This document shows, one piece after another, positions 48,062 to 61,448 of a stretch of 64,000 nt of DNA (its first letter is position 1; each line of letters starts with the position of its first letter). The notes beneath the pieces are model-generated. The model saw nothing but the letters and a program-made list of their open reading frames with translations, searched no databases and was not told the DNA's origin. Made by a program: the position numbers and the translations under genes. This DNA is from Enterococcus sp. DIV1094 (GTDB lineage: Bacteria > Bacillota > Bacilli > Lactobacillales > Enterococcaceae): positions 1-64,000 of the forward strand of contig NZ_CP147250.1 of assembly GCF_017316305.2 (NCBI RefSeq), read 5' to 3'.

Positions 48062-48919
48062 ATGACTGCCGAATCAAACGAAGTCGTTACCTTCTTTGTC
48101 ATTTCAGACTCCGCAGGTGAAACAGCGACAAAATTAGCCCAAGCCACGATGGCGCAATACCCGTCGATCGAATTTAGTTTATTTCGACGAACTTTTGTGA
48201 CAGACCCGGATACGTTACAGCGTGCGCTAACGGATGCCTTGGCAGAAAAAGCGTTAGTGCTTCATACTTTGATCAATCAAGAATTAGTCGACCTGACTAA
48301 TGAGTTTTGTCAAAAAAACAAGTTATACAGCTTTGATGTATTGACACCTCCGATTGCCGAGATCGAGCGCTTGACTGGCATCAAACCGACACGTCAACCG
48401 GGGGCACTTCATCTCTTGAATGAAAATTATTTCAAGCGCATCAAAGCGATGGAATTTGCAGTGAAATACGATGATGGCAAAGATCCTCGTGGTTTTTTAG
48501 AAGCCGATGTCGTCTTACTTGGTGTATCTAGAACTTCTAAAACACCATTAAGTTTGTTTTTAGCCAATAAGAATCTAAAAGTTGCGAATCTACCGCTGAT
48601 TCCACAAGCACATATCCCTAAACAGTTGTGGGAAATCGATCCAAAAAAAATTGTTGGTTTAACAAATAATCCTGATATTTTAAATAACATTCGTAAAGAA
48701 CGGATGCGTTCGTATGGTCTTAACCCGGATACTGCTTACTCAGATATCGAAAAAATTCGTGCAGAGCTTGAATTTGCCAATGAACTTTATGAGAAATTAG
48801 GTTGTGTGGTCATCAATGTCGCATCTCTTTCTATTGAAGAAACAGCTTCATTGATATTAAACGAGTTGGAATTGGAAGACCATAGCTATTACGGCACGGA
48901 AACATCTGAAGAAAAATAG
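48062..48919 (+). CDS. ppsR: PPDK/PEP-synthase regulatory kinase-phosphorylase (DUF299)
   Basis: The protein has 285 residues. The family opening VTFFVISDSAGETATKLAQA and the nucleotide-binding loop VLLGVSRTSKTPLS are intact. Members reversibly phosphorylate pyruvate,phosphate dikinase or PEP synthase on threonine and so switch gluconeogenic flux. The target enzyme gene is not in this window. GTGAGG lies before the ATG. It is divergent from zur. Confidence 0.92.
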   Translation: MTAESNEVVTFFVISDSAGETATKLAQATMAQYPSIEFSLFRRTFVTDPDTLQRALTDALAEKALVLHTLINQELVDLTNEFCQKNKLYSFDVLTPPIAEIERLTGIKPTRQPGALHLLNENYFKRIKAMEFAVKYDDGKDPRGFLEADVVLLGVSRTSKTPLSLFLANKNLKVANLPLIPQAHIPKQLWEIDPKKIVGLTNNPDILNNIRKERMRSYGLNPDTAYSDIEKIRAELEFANELYEKLGCVVINVASLSIEETASLILNELELEDHSYYGTETSEEK

Positions 48920-48939
48920 TTCAACTCTCTTTAGATGAT

Positions 48940-48986
48940 AAAAACAGGATTTGAATCCGCTGATGCGTGGATCAAATCCTGTTTTT
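48940..48986. terminator. Bidirectional terminator between ppsR and czrA
   Basis: The 15-bp stem AAAAACAGGATTTGA/TCAAATCCTGTTTTT has A and T runs on both sides. Confidence 0.9.
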
Positions 48987-48997
48987 CGTTTATCAAG

Positions 48998-49297
48998 TTA
49001 ATTTTTTTGATGCGCTACATGCTTGATCGTTTGCTCTAAAATATCCAAAACGTGGAAGTCATCTAGACTATAAAGGATCGTTTTCCCTTCACGTCGGGAT
49101 TTCACCACATGATTTTCACGCAGTAAACGTAACTGATGGGACACAGCCGATTGTTCCATTTGAACTGCTTGACTGATCGACGTAACATTCTTTTCTCCAT
49201 CTTTTAGATAAAGTAAAATATTCAAACGTGTCGGATCACTTAATACTTTGAATAGTTGACTCACTTTATCTACTTGTATGTGTTGATTGATTGCCAA
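48998..49297 (-). CDS. czrA: ArsR-family metal sensor, CzrA-like
   Basis: The protein has 99 residues. The winged-helix core (VSQLFKVLSDPTRLNILLYL, VQMEQSAVSHQLRLLRENHVVKSRREGKTILYSL) is followed by the alpha-5 zinc site pattern DDFHVLDILEQTIKHVAH. This keeps the D-x-H...H-x2-H set of S. aureus CzrA. No cysteine metal site is present. The start is TTG at 49297, 8 nt after GGAGG; an upstream in-frame TTG at 49315 overlaps the ribosome site. No transporter is adjacent. The TGAA-N6-TTCA sites before cadA are plausible targets. Confidence 0.85.
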   Translation of the reverse strand: MAINQHIQVDKVSQLFKVLSDPTRLNILLYLKDGEKNVTSISQAVQMEQSAVSHQLRLLRENHVVKSRREGKTILYSLDDFHVLDILEQTIKHVAHQKN

Positions 49298-49317
49298 CAG
49301 CTTCACCTCCGTCAAAA

Positions 49318-49359
49318 AGACTGACTACTAAAGTGTACCACTTTTTTCGTCAGTCTCAA
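49318..49359 (-). promoter_or_regulatory. czrA promoter within nested inverted repeats
   Basis: TTGAGA (49354-49359), a 16-bp spacer and TACACT (49332-49337) form the promoter. It is enclosed by AGACTGAC/GTCAGTCT (49318-49325 and 49349-49356). A 15-bp palindrome AAAGTG-TAC-CACTTT (49330-49344) covers the -10. The outer repeat with trailing T could also end pgcA transcription. Confidence 0.6.
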
Positions 49360-49363
49360 CTAT

Positions 49364-51091
49364 TTATTCTTCTGTCATTGATTTGATGCTGGCTTCAAAC
49401 GCAGAGATTTTTTCTTGGGCTGCTTCATTTGAATCACCTTTGACACCAATATAAAATTTGATTTTTGGTTCAGTTCCAGAAGGACGGATCGCAATCCAAC
49501 CATCTTCCTCCAATGTGTATTTCAAGACATCTGAAGGTGGTGTTGTTAGTTTTTCCGTCTGTCCATTTGCATCTGTTCTTGTTTGTGCTTTGAAATCTTC
49601 TGTTTGTAAGACTTTTGCTCCGGCAAATTCAGTTGGTGCATCGTTTCTGAATTTCTCCATCAATTGGGCGATTTTCGCTGAACCTTCTTGACCACTCATC
49701 GTAACTGAGATTGTTTTTTCTGCATAGTAGCCATAAGTTTCAAAAATCGATTGTAAGCCGTCATAAAGCGTCTTATCTTGTTTTTTATAAAATGCTGCAA
49801 CTTCGGCTAATAATAATAGCGCTTGAATCGCATCTTTGTCGCGAACGAATGGTTTGACCAAATAGCCGTAGCTTTCTTCAAAACCAAACATAAATGTATG
49901 GGAGTCTGTCTCTTCAAATTGTTGAATTTTTTCAGCAATAAATTTGAAGCCAGTCAAGACGTTCATCATTTCTGCCCCGTAATGTTTGGCGATCGCTGTT
50001 GGCAATTCACTTGAAACGATCGATTTCAAGACTGCTGCATTTTCTGGTAACGTTCCTTTTTCTAGATGTGCTTCCAAAATATATTGAACGAGTAATGCAC
50101 CGATTTGATTTCCTGTCAGCACTTTATACGAACCATCTGGCAAGCGCACAGCTGCACCTAGTCGATCGGCATCCGGATCAGTAGCGATCAGTAGGTCTGC
50201 GCCTTCTTTTTCGCCTAGACGGATCGCATATTCAAAAGCAGAGTGTTCTTCTGGATTTGGTGATTTGACGGTAGTGAAGTCTGGGTCAGCGACCGCTTGT
50301 TCAGGAACCAAGACGAATTGTTCAAAGCCTGCTTGAGTCAACGCACGCTCGCCTAACATTTTGCCTGTACCATGTAACGGTGTGAAGACTAGCTTCAACT
50401 CTTTCCCTAATGTTTCTACTAATTCATGATTGATCGTCACTGCTTTGATTTCTTCCAAGTATGCTTGATCGATTTCTTCGCCGATGATCGTGATCAAATC
50501 ACTATTTTTTGCTTGTTCTTCCGCTAAAACTTCCACTTTCAATGGATTACTTACGTTGCGGACATATTTTGTCAATGCGTCTGCATCAGCAGGTGGCATT
50601 TGTCCACCGTCTTCGCCATAGACTTTATAACCGTTATATGCCGCAGGATTATGAGAAGCTGTCACCATGATCCCTGCAAACGCGTTAAGATGACGAACCG
50701 CAAAAGAAAGCTCTGGTGTTGGACGTAAGCTTTCAAACACAAAAGATGGAATCCCATGTTGTGCTAAAGTTTTCGCCGCTTCCATCGCAAATTCTGGCGA
50801 TTGATGGCGTGAATCATAAGCAATTGCCACACCACGTTTTTTGGTTTCTGTTCCTTGTTCATCCATAAATTGCGCAAGTCCTTCTGTGGCTTGACGTACT
50901 GTATAGATGTTCATTCGATTGATACCAGGACCTAAGATCCCGCGCATTCCTGCTGTTCCAAATTCCAAAGGTGCGTAGAACGCATCTTCTAATTTTTCAG
51001 GATTTTCACTTAATTCTTTTAATTGTTTTTTTAAATTTTCTTCTAATGATTCTTCAGTTGCCCATTGCTCGTAAACTTGTTTCCAAGACAT
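49364..51091 (-). CDS. pgcA: Phosphoglucomutase/phosphomannomutase
   Basis: The protein has 575 residues. The active-site serine is in VTASHNPAAYNGYKVYG. The metal loop is ATDPDADRLGA, the sugar loop FGFEESYGYL, and the phosphate loop RPSGTEPKIKFYIG. It interconverts glucose 1-phosphate and 6-phosphate for cell-wall and glycolipid precursors. The ATG at 51091 (MSWKQVYEQ) follows GAGGTG; a frame extension of 37 codons upstream lacks a ribosome site. An IS lies 166 bp upstream. Confidence 0.94.
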   Translation of the reverse strand: MSWKQVYEQWATEESLEENLKKQLKELSENPEKLEDAFYAPLEFGTAGMRGILGPGINRMNIYTVRQATEGLAQFMDEQGTETKKRGVAIAYDSRHQSPEFAMEAAKTLAQHGIPSFVFESLRPTPELSFAVRHLNAFAGIMVTASHNPAAYNGYKVYGEDGGQMPPADADALTKYVRNVSNPLKVEVLAEEQAKNSDLITIIGEEIDQAYLEEIKAVTINHELVETLGKELKLVFTPLHGTGKMLGERALTQAGFEQFVLVPEQAVADPDFTTVKSPNPEEHSAFEYAIRLGEKEGADLLIATDPDADRLGAAVRLPDGSYKVLTGNQIGALLVQYILEAHLEKGTLPENAAVLKSIVSSELPTAIAKHYGAEMMNVLTGFKFIAEKIQQFEETDSHTFMFGFEESYGYLVKPFVRDKDAIQALLLLAEVAAFYKKQDKTLYDGLQSIFETYGYYAEKTISVTMSGQEGSAKIAQLMEKFRNDAPTEFAGAKVLQTEDFKAQTRTDANGQTEKLTTPPSDVLKYTLEEDGWIAIRPSGTEPKIKFYIGVKGDSNEAAQEKISAFEASIKSMTEE

Positions 51092-51270
51092 GAAGCTGAC
51101 ACCTCTTTCTAAAAATATGTTCCTTTCTAAGTATAGCATTCTCTTTTTAGATAGCAAAGCATAAGAAAAGGTTGTGAAAGAAGCGCTTTGCCCGGAACAC
51201 ATTTTTATCTGGGTGATGAAAAAGCTAATAAAAAAAGCCCTACCAGCCGAGAATAGTGGCTCTATAATAA

Positions 51271-51320
51271 AGTGGACTGATGAATCAATTCTGATTCGTC
51301 AGTCCACTTTTTCTTTTTGG
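51271..51320 (+). terminator. Left-end hairpin of the IS
   Basis: The stem GTGGACTGA.GAATCA/TGATTC.TCAGTCCAC overlaps the terminal repeat and is followed by TTTTTCTTTTT on the + strand. Confidence 0.75.
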
Positions 51321-51394
51321 GTATTAAAAAACATATCGTTCTCTAGTATGATTAAATCACCACAAAATAAACAACTGAGAGGACGATATGCTCT

Positions 51395-52690
51395 ATGGAA
51401 AATTCTATCAAAAAAATGCTCCGATTAACAGATAAATATTTAACCATCCAAGATGTTTCTTACGAAACGTTCCATCAAACCAATACTTTAGTTATTGACG
51501 CAGTGTTAGCTCCTCCTACTTCTGCTTGTTTGACTTGTGGCTCTGCCGTGAGAGATTCGAAGGGGAAAACGGTCATTGTCAAAAATGGCAAGAAAATGAC
51601 CTGCATTCGTTTCGATCAATTCAACCATTTACCGCTAATCATGCGGCTGAAGAAACAACGTTATCACTGTAGAAACTGCCATACCCATTGGACAGCCCAA
51701 AGCTATTTTGTTCGGCCAAATCATTCGATTGCCGAGCATGTAAAAATGAAAATCATTGCTTTACTCACCGAAAAGGTCTCCTTATCTTTTATCGCAAAGC
51801 ATTGCCAGGTGTCTATTCCAACGGTGACGCGTATTTTGAAGTCGTTAAAAACCTATTTACCAAAACAAGCCAAGCGCCACCTGCCCAAAGTATTGATGGT
51901 CGATGAATTTCGTTCCCATGTATCCTCAGAAGATAAGATGAGTTTTATTTGTGCCGATGGGGAAACCGGGCAATTAGTTGATATCTTACCCACTCGAAAA
52001 TTGTCTCGGTTGACCACTTATTTCCAGACATGTGTGAATCCATCTGACGTCGACTATTTAGTTACTGATATGAATGCGGCGTATTTTCAACTAACAAAAA
52101 AAGTATTTCCTCATGCCAAACTGGTCATTGATCGTTTTCATGTGGTCAAACACATGAATCAAGCGTTCCAAGATTTTCGTGTCCGTGAAATGAAACGCCT
52201 GATTGCTTCGGGCAATCGGACAATGCCAAGGAAATTAAAAAGCCATTGGCGCTTACTCACCAAAAATCGGAAGAATATCAACCACACAGAATATAAAACT
52301 TGGCGTAGCTTTCGTGCCCCAAAGTATCCTTACCTGACAGAAGCCATGGTGCTTGACCGTTTATTAAGTGCTTCAACTGCCTTGAAAGTCGCCTATCAAG
52401 CGTTCCATGAACTAGCGGATGCCTTTCGTGACAAAGACCACGAGTCATTTTTCACTCTCTTGCATCAGTTACCAGAAACATTAGATAAAGAATTTCGGCT
52501 AAAACTACAAAATCTTCTGAGCTATGAAGAAGGGATTCGTCATTCTTTGATTTATCCTTACTCTAATGGGAAAATTGAAGCAAAAAACACCCACATCAAA
52601 ACACTCAAACGAGTGTCTTATGGCTTTAAATCATTTGAGAACATGCGCATCCGAATCTTTTTGACGAATCAAGTCATTCACGTCAAATAA
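51395..52690 (+). CDS. ISL3-family transposase
   Basis: The protein has 431 residues. An N-terminal zinc finger (CLTCGS...CRNCHTHW) is followed by an HTH (KVSLSFIAKHCQVSIPTVTRIL). The DDE catalytic residues are in LMVDEFRSH, VTDMNAAYF and NGKIEAKN. The length is normal and the frame intact, so it should be functional. GAGAGG lies about 12 nt before the ATG. Confidence 0.95.
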   Translation: MENSIKKMLRLTDKYLTIQDVSYETFHQTNTLVIDAVLAPPTSACLTCGSAVRDSKGKTVIVKNGKKMTCIRFDQFNHLPLIMRLKKQRYHCRNCHTHWTAQSYFVRPNHSIAEHVKMKIIALLTEKVSLSFIAKHCQVSIPTVTRILKSLKTYLPKQAKRHLPKVLMVDEFRSHVSSEDKMSFICADGETGQLVDILPTRKLSRLTTYFQTCVNPSDVDYLVTDMNAAYFQLTKKVFPHAKLVIDRFHVVKHMNQAFQDFRVREMKRLIASGNRTMPRKLKSHWRLLTKNRKNINHTEYKTWRSFRAPKYPYLTEAMVLDRLLSASTALKVAYQAFHELADAFRDKDHESFFTLLHQLPETLDKEFRLKLQNLLSYEEGIRHSLIYPYSNGKIEAKNTHIKTLKRVSYGFKSFENMRIRIFLTNQVIHVK

Positions 52691-52696
52691 CGAAGA

Positions 52697-52735
52697 AAAT
52701 CCGGAGAAGAAGTGTTCACTTCTTCTTCCGGATTT
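52697..52735 (+). terminator. Right-end hairpin of the IS
   Basis: A stem of about 17 bp (AAATCCGGA.AAGAAGTG with its complement) lies 7 bp after the transposase stop. No clear T run follows. Confidence 0.55.
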
Positions 52736-52814
52736 CACTTGATTGCACTCATCAGTCCTTATTGACAAAGAGCCAGAATAGTTTCCTATCTCGGTCATGG
52801 TATGGCTTATCTGC

Positions 52815-52840
52815 AAAGGTGTTACTTTGGGAACACCTTT
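52815..52840. terminator. Hairpin between the IS and trxB
   Basis: The 9-bp stem AAAGGTGTT/AACACCTTT with an 8-nt loop lies about 60 bp past the trxB stop. T tracts on either side are short. Confidence 0.45.
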
Positions 52841-52897
52841 TATTCCGTTTTAAAGTTAGAAACAAAAATGAATTTTATTTTTGTTCCAGACACCTTA

Positions 52898-53824
52898 TTA
52901 CGCTTTTGTTTCTTCTAAAGATTCCAAGTATTTATAAACTTGTTGTCCCGCAATCCCACCATCACCAACTGCTGTGGTGATTTGGCGTAAGTCTTTTTCT
53001 CTTACATCGCCAATAGCAAAGACACCAGGCATATTCGTGCGCATGTCTTGATCAGTTGGTATCCAGCCTGCATCATTTGTTAGTCCCGCTTTACGGAAAG
53101 GTTCTGTCAATGGATCTAACCCAACATAAATGAACACGCCATCTGCTGCTAACTCGATTGGTTCACCAGTTTTTGCATTGTGGCCTTTGACACCAGTCAC
53201 GACCATCTCATTACCGATGATTTCATCAGTGATCGTATCCCAAACAAAAGAGATTTTTTCATTGGCAAATGCACGATCTTGAATGATCTTTTGCGCTCTT
53301 AATTCGTCACGACGATGAACAACGATGACTTCTGAAGCAAATTGTGTCAAATATACCGCTTCTTCTACAGCAGAATCGCCACCACCGATCACAACTAATC
53401 GTTTGTTACGGAAAAAAGCTCCGTCACAAACTGCACAGTAAGATACACCACGTCCAGCATATTCTTCTTCGCCTGGTACACCTAGTTTACGATGGATACA
53501 ACCAGTTGCGATGATCACTGTTTTTGCTTCATAGCTTTTGTCTTCACAAATGACTTCTTTGTAATTGCCATGATCTTTGATATCTTGGACGATACCATAG
53601 ATGTTTTCGGTACCGAATCGTGAAACACCTTCATACATTTTATAAGCAAGATCTGGACCCATGATCGAGTCAAATCCAGGATAGTTTTCGACTTCTGCGG
53701 TATTGTTCATTTGTCCGCCAGGTGCCCCTTGTTCGATCATTGCTACAGATAAGTTTGATCTTGAAGCATATAAAGCAGCTGTCATTCCAGCAGGGCCTGC
53801 GCCAATTACGATTACATCATACAT
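52898..53824 (-). CDS. trxB: Thioredoxin reductase
   Basis: The protein has 308 residues. The FAD-binding GAGPAGMTAALYASRS is at the N-terminus, the redox-active CAVC is in SYCAVCDGAFF, the NADPH-binding loop is VIGGGDSAVEEA with HRRDELRA, and the C-terminal FAD motif is GVFAIGDVREKDLRQ. It reduces thioredoxin with NADPH. GGAGG precedes the ATG. Its promoter lies inside the inverted repeat that ends the upstream operon. Confidence 0.96.
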   Translation of the reverse strand: MYDVIVIGAGPAGMTAALYASRSNLSVAMIEQGAPGGQMNNTAEVENYPGFDSIMGPDLAYKMYEGVSRFGTENIYGIVQDIKDHGNYKEVICEDKSYEAKTVIIATGCIHRKLGVPGEEEYAGRGVSYCAVCDGAFFRNKRLVVIGGGDSAVEEAVYLTQFASEVIVVHRRDELRAQKIIQDRAFANEKISFVWDTITDEIIGNEMVVTGVKGHNAKTGEPIELAADGVFIYVGLDPLTEPFRKAGLTNDAGWIPTDQDMRTNMPGVFAIGDVREKDLRQITTAVGDGGIAGQQVYKYLESLEETKA

Positions 53825-53849
53825 ATGTAGATTCCTCCGTTTTAAAAAT

Positions 53850-53863
53850 CAAGTAAGCTTACT
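53850..53863. repeat. Perfect 14-bp palindrome in the trxB leader
   Basis: AAGTAAGCTTACTT lies between the trxB promoter and start codon. It is a possible operator or RNA hairpin; no regulator is recognised. Confidence 0.5.
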
Positions 53864-53880
53864 TTACAGCCAATCACATA

Positions 53881-53956
53881 AAAAGTCTATTGTTCTGCCT
53901 ACGAGTCTCGAATAGATATATTATACTCGAAATCGATAGACAAAAACAATAGACTT
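53881..53956 (-). promoter_or_regulatory. Terminator of the GH4-GH1 operon enclosing the trxB promoter
   Basis: The 13-bp arms AAAGTCTATTGTT (53881-53893) and AACAATAGACTTT (53944-53956) are exact complements, and TTTTT follows on the minus strand. The loop of 50 nt holds TATAAT (53919-53924). A TTGTTT 18 bp upstream (53943-53948) lies in the first arm. Confidence 0.68.
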
Positions 53957-53968
53957 TAACATTACATC

Positions 53969-56805
<2,837 letters not shown>

Positions 56806-57112
56806 ATCCTCACTCCTTCTTCTTTTTTACAACTCTATTATCATTTTTGTAAATAAAAGACACAATACTTTTTAATTACTTTGCATATTCATTTACAAAA
56901 CGAGCGATTATCTTGCGATTATTTGTAAATTTATTGCGCATAACAGAATACTGATCTACGGAGAAAATATTTGATTAACCAACATTTTATATTACATAAC
57001 CTCAAAAGATAGACTCCTAAATTAGGGGATTCCTTTTATTGACACACCGAATAATACCGTTTACAATTATTTTACATATTTTTCATAAAAACGTAAAAAA
57101 GAGGATAAAATC
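56806..57112. promoter_or_regulatory. Divergent control region between GH4 and rpiR
   Basis: The region has no gene. rpiR has TTGACA (57039-57044), a 17-bp spacer and TACAAT (57062-57067). The GH4 operon has TTGTGT, 17 bp and GATAAT on the minus strand. TTTACAA-type motifs occur at 56846-56854, 56891-56899, 56922-56930 and 57060-57066, the last overlapping the rpiR -10. Two GCGATTAT repeats 11 bp apart lie at 56904-56922. These are candidate RpiR operators. Confidence 0.6.
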
Positions 57113-58018
57113 ATGCTATTAAAGGAAAAGCTCAAACAAATCAACTTCTCACCTTCAGAAAGTGAAGTTATTCGCTTTCTTCAAACAAATGAAACAACGT
57201 TAGCCGATCAAACAATTCAACAAATTGCAGCGACTTGTTACGTCCATCCTTCTACGTTGATTCGGATCGCTAAAAAAATGGGGTTTCACGGGTGGGTCGA
57301 TTTTAGAGATGCGTTCATTGCCGAAACCGAATACCTTCAAGGGAATTTTCAAGAAGTAGATGCCAACCTCCCTTTTTCCGAAAATGAGGGAATCATGACG
57401 ATCGCCAATCGAATTGCATCCCTTGAACGAATGACGATCCAAGACACCTTATCGTTGTTGCTGCATGATGATCTCCAACAAGCCAAACAGCTTTTGTTAC
57501 GTTCCAATAAGATCGTTTTATTTTCTAGTGATACCAACACACTGATCGCTCAATCATTCAAATTGAAGATGAATCGCATCAAGCAGGAAGTGACCATTGT
57601 TCCGACTTCTGGCGAGTCTTATTATGACGCCTACAATTGTCAGCCTGAGAACTGTGCGATCTTGATCTCTTATACTGGTGAAAATCAGATGATGTTGCGG
57701 ACTGCTGAAATATTGAAGGAAAAGCATGTGCCGATTTTATCGTTGACAAGCATTGGTGAGTCGAGCTTATCAACAGCAAGTGACGTCGTGCTGCGGTTGA
57801 CCACACGAGAACGGTTGTACTCAAAGATCAGTAGTTTCACGATCAATACGTCGATTTCCTATTTGTTGGATGTTCTGTATAGTTGTGTCTTCGCTGAACA
57901 CTACCGCGAAAACCTCGATTATTTGATTGAAGTCGGTCAAAAAGTCGACACCCGCCAAATCAGCTCGTCGATCATGAAAGAAGAACTCTTCACTGATCCA
58001 CTCGAGCCAGGTGATTAG
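57113..58018 (+). CDS. RpiR-family transcriptional regulator
   Basis: The protein has 301 residues. The N-terminal HTH (ADQTIQQIAATCYVHPSTLIRIAKKMGFHGWVDFRDAF) is followed by a SIS sugar-phosphate isomerase-like domain (KIVLFSSDTNTLIAQSFKLKMNRI, AILISYTGENQMML). These regulators sense phosphosugars. Its divergent position suggests it controls the GH4-GH1 operon. Confidence 0.88.
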   Translation: MLLKEKLKQINFSPSESEVIRFLQTNETTLADQTIQQIAATCYVHPSTLIRIAKKMGFHGWVDFRDAFIAETEYLQGNFQEVDANLPFSENEGIMTIANRIASLERMTIQDTLSLLLHDDLQQAKQLLLRSNKIVLFSSDTNTLIAQSFKLKMNRIKQEVTIVPTSGESYYDAYNCQPENCAILISYTGENQMMLRTAEILKEKHVPILSLTSIGESSLSTASDVVLRLTTRERLYSKISSFTINTSISYLLDVLYSCVFAEHYRENLDYLIEVGQKVDTRQISSSIMKEELFTDPLEPGD

Positions 58019-58074
58019 GTCGTGTGCCAAGCTGAAAAGCAACTCCTTTAGCAACGAATAAATGACTTCCTCAG

Positions 58075-58122
58075 AAAAAACCGTAACATCCAAATCATGA
58101 GGGAGTTCCTCGGATGTTACGG
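58075..58122 (-). terminator. Terminator of licT-bglP
   Basis: The 11-bp stem CCGTAACATCC/GGATGTTACGG (58081-58091 and 58112-58122) is followed by six T on the minus strand. The 107 bp between it and the bglP stop show nothing else. Confidence 0.85.
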
Positions 58123-58229
58123 ATTACTTCTCGGAGAGAGACCTTCCGAACATGATCATCTGTGGAAAAATGCTTGGTGTCTTTCATTCATCCCTTATAA
58201 AACCTTGATTTTATAGGCTTTTTACTCAG

Positions 58230-61065
<2,836 letters not shown>

Positions 61066-61103
61066 AATATCCCCTTTCTATGATTGTCACTCCCAATAAA
61101 AAC

Positions 61104-61182
61104 AAAAAAACCCAAAAAGTCGGCCATGGCGTCTATTCATGGTGACTAATTAGGTTTAGCTTGCGTAATGCAATCACTATCC
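61104..61182 (-). promoter_or_regulatory. RAT antiterminator and overlapping terminator in the licT leader
   Basis: The RAT (61152-61182, minus strand) begins GGATAGTGA and ends GCTAAACCT, with an upper stem TTGC/GCAA. Its 3' end overlaps a terminator that pairs AACC...AGTC with GACT...GGTT around an inner CCATG/CATGG hairpin. A T run follows (61104-61110). Confidence 0.85.
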
Positions 61183-61202
61183 AACATTATATTCTTTTCT
61201 TC

Positions 61203-61239
61203 ATATTAGCGAACTATTTTCAAAATGTCAACGCTTTCT
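61203..61239 (-). promoter_or_regulatory. licT promoter with cre site
   Basis: TTGACA (61226-61231), a 17-bp spacer and TAATAT (61203-61208). AGAAAGCGTTGACA (61226-61239) matches 13 of 14 positions of the CcpA site TGAAAGCGTTnACA and overlaps the -35, which predicts catabolite repression. The rest of the gap (61066-61448) holds only this leader and the terminator at 61329. Confidence 0.85.
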
Positions 61240-61328
61240 TTTTTGTTGTTCTACTATTTCCAAAAATATTTTTACGTGTGTACTCAGAAGCTATCACTTC
61301 ACTATCAAAATAAGGAATGATAAAAGAA

Positions 61329-61383
61329 CAACAAGCTGTCCCCTCCAAAAACGTAAAAATTTTTCGGAGGATGCAGCTTGTTT
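61329..61383 (-). terminator. Terminator of the ABC exporter operon
   Basis: The stem AACAAGCTG...CCTCC/GGAGG...CAGCTTGTT (61329-61383) is followed by a T-rich stretch on the minus strand. Confidence 0.78.
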
Positions 61384-61448
61384 GTCAGCATTGACTGATT
61401 TTTCTTCACCTGATTGATCGGTGATATACAAAAACTTCAGTTCTGCTA

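Larger units (their letters stand above)
51258..52774 (+). mobile_element. ISL3-family insertion sequence, intact
   Basis: The element is 1517 bp. The terminal inverted repeats are about 26 bp and imperfect: GGCTCT at both outer ends and GGACTGATGA at both inner ends, with a variable centre. It carries one transposase gene. A hairpin terminator near the left end (51271-51320) and another near the right end (52697-52735) would limit read-through from neighbours. Nothing suggests decay. Confidence 0.93.
51250..52782. repeat. 8-bp target-site duplication AGAATAGT
   Basis: AGAATAGT occurs at 51250-51257 and 52775-52782, immediately outside the IS ends. Eight base pairs is the usual duplication size for ISL3-family elements. 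The exact match suggests a recent insertion. Confidence 0.95.
51235..52808 (-). terminator. trxB terminator split by the insertion sequence
   Basis: Left arm 51235-51252 (AAGCC.TACCA..CCGAGA) and right arm 52789-52808 (TCTCGGTCATGGTATGGCTT) pair almost fully if the IS and one target copy are removed. The T tract (51226-51236) is on the side expected for a minus-strand terminator, that is, for trxB. The IS sits in what was the loop. Confidence 0.75.
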
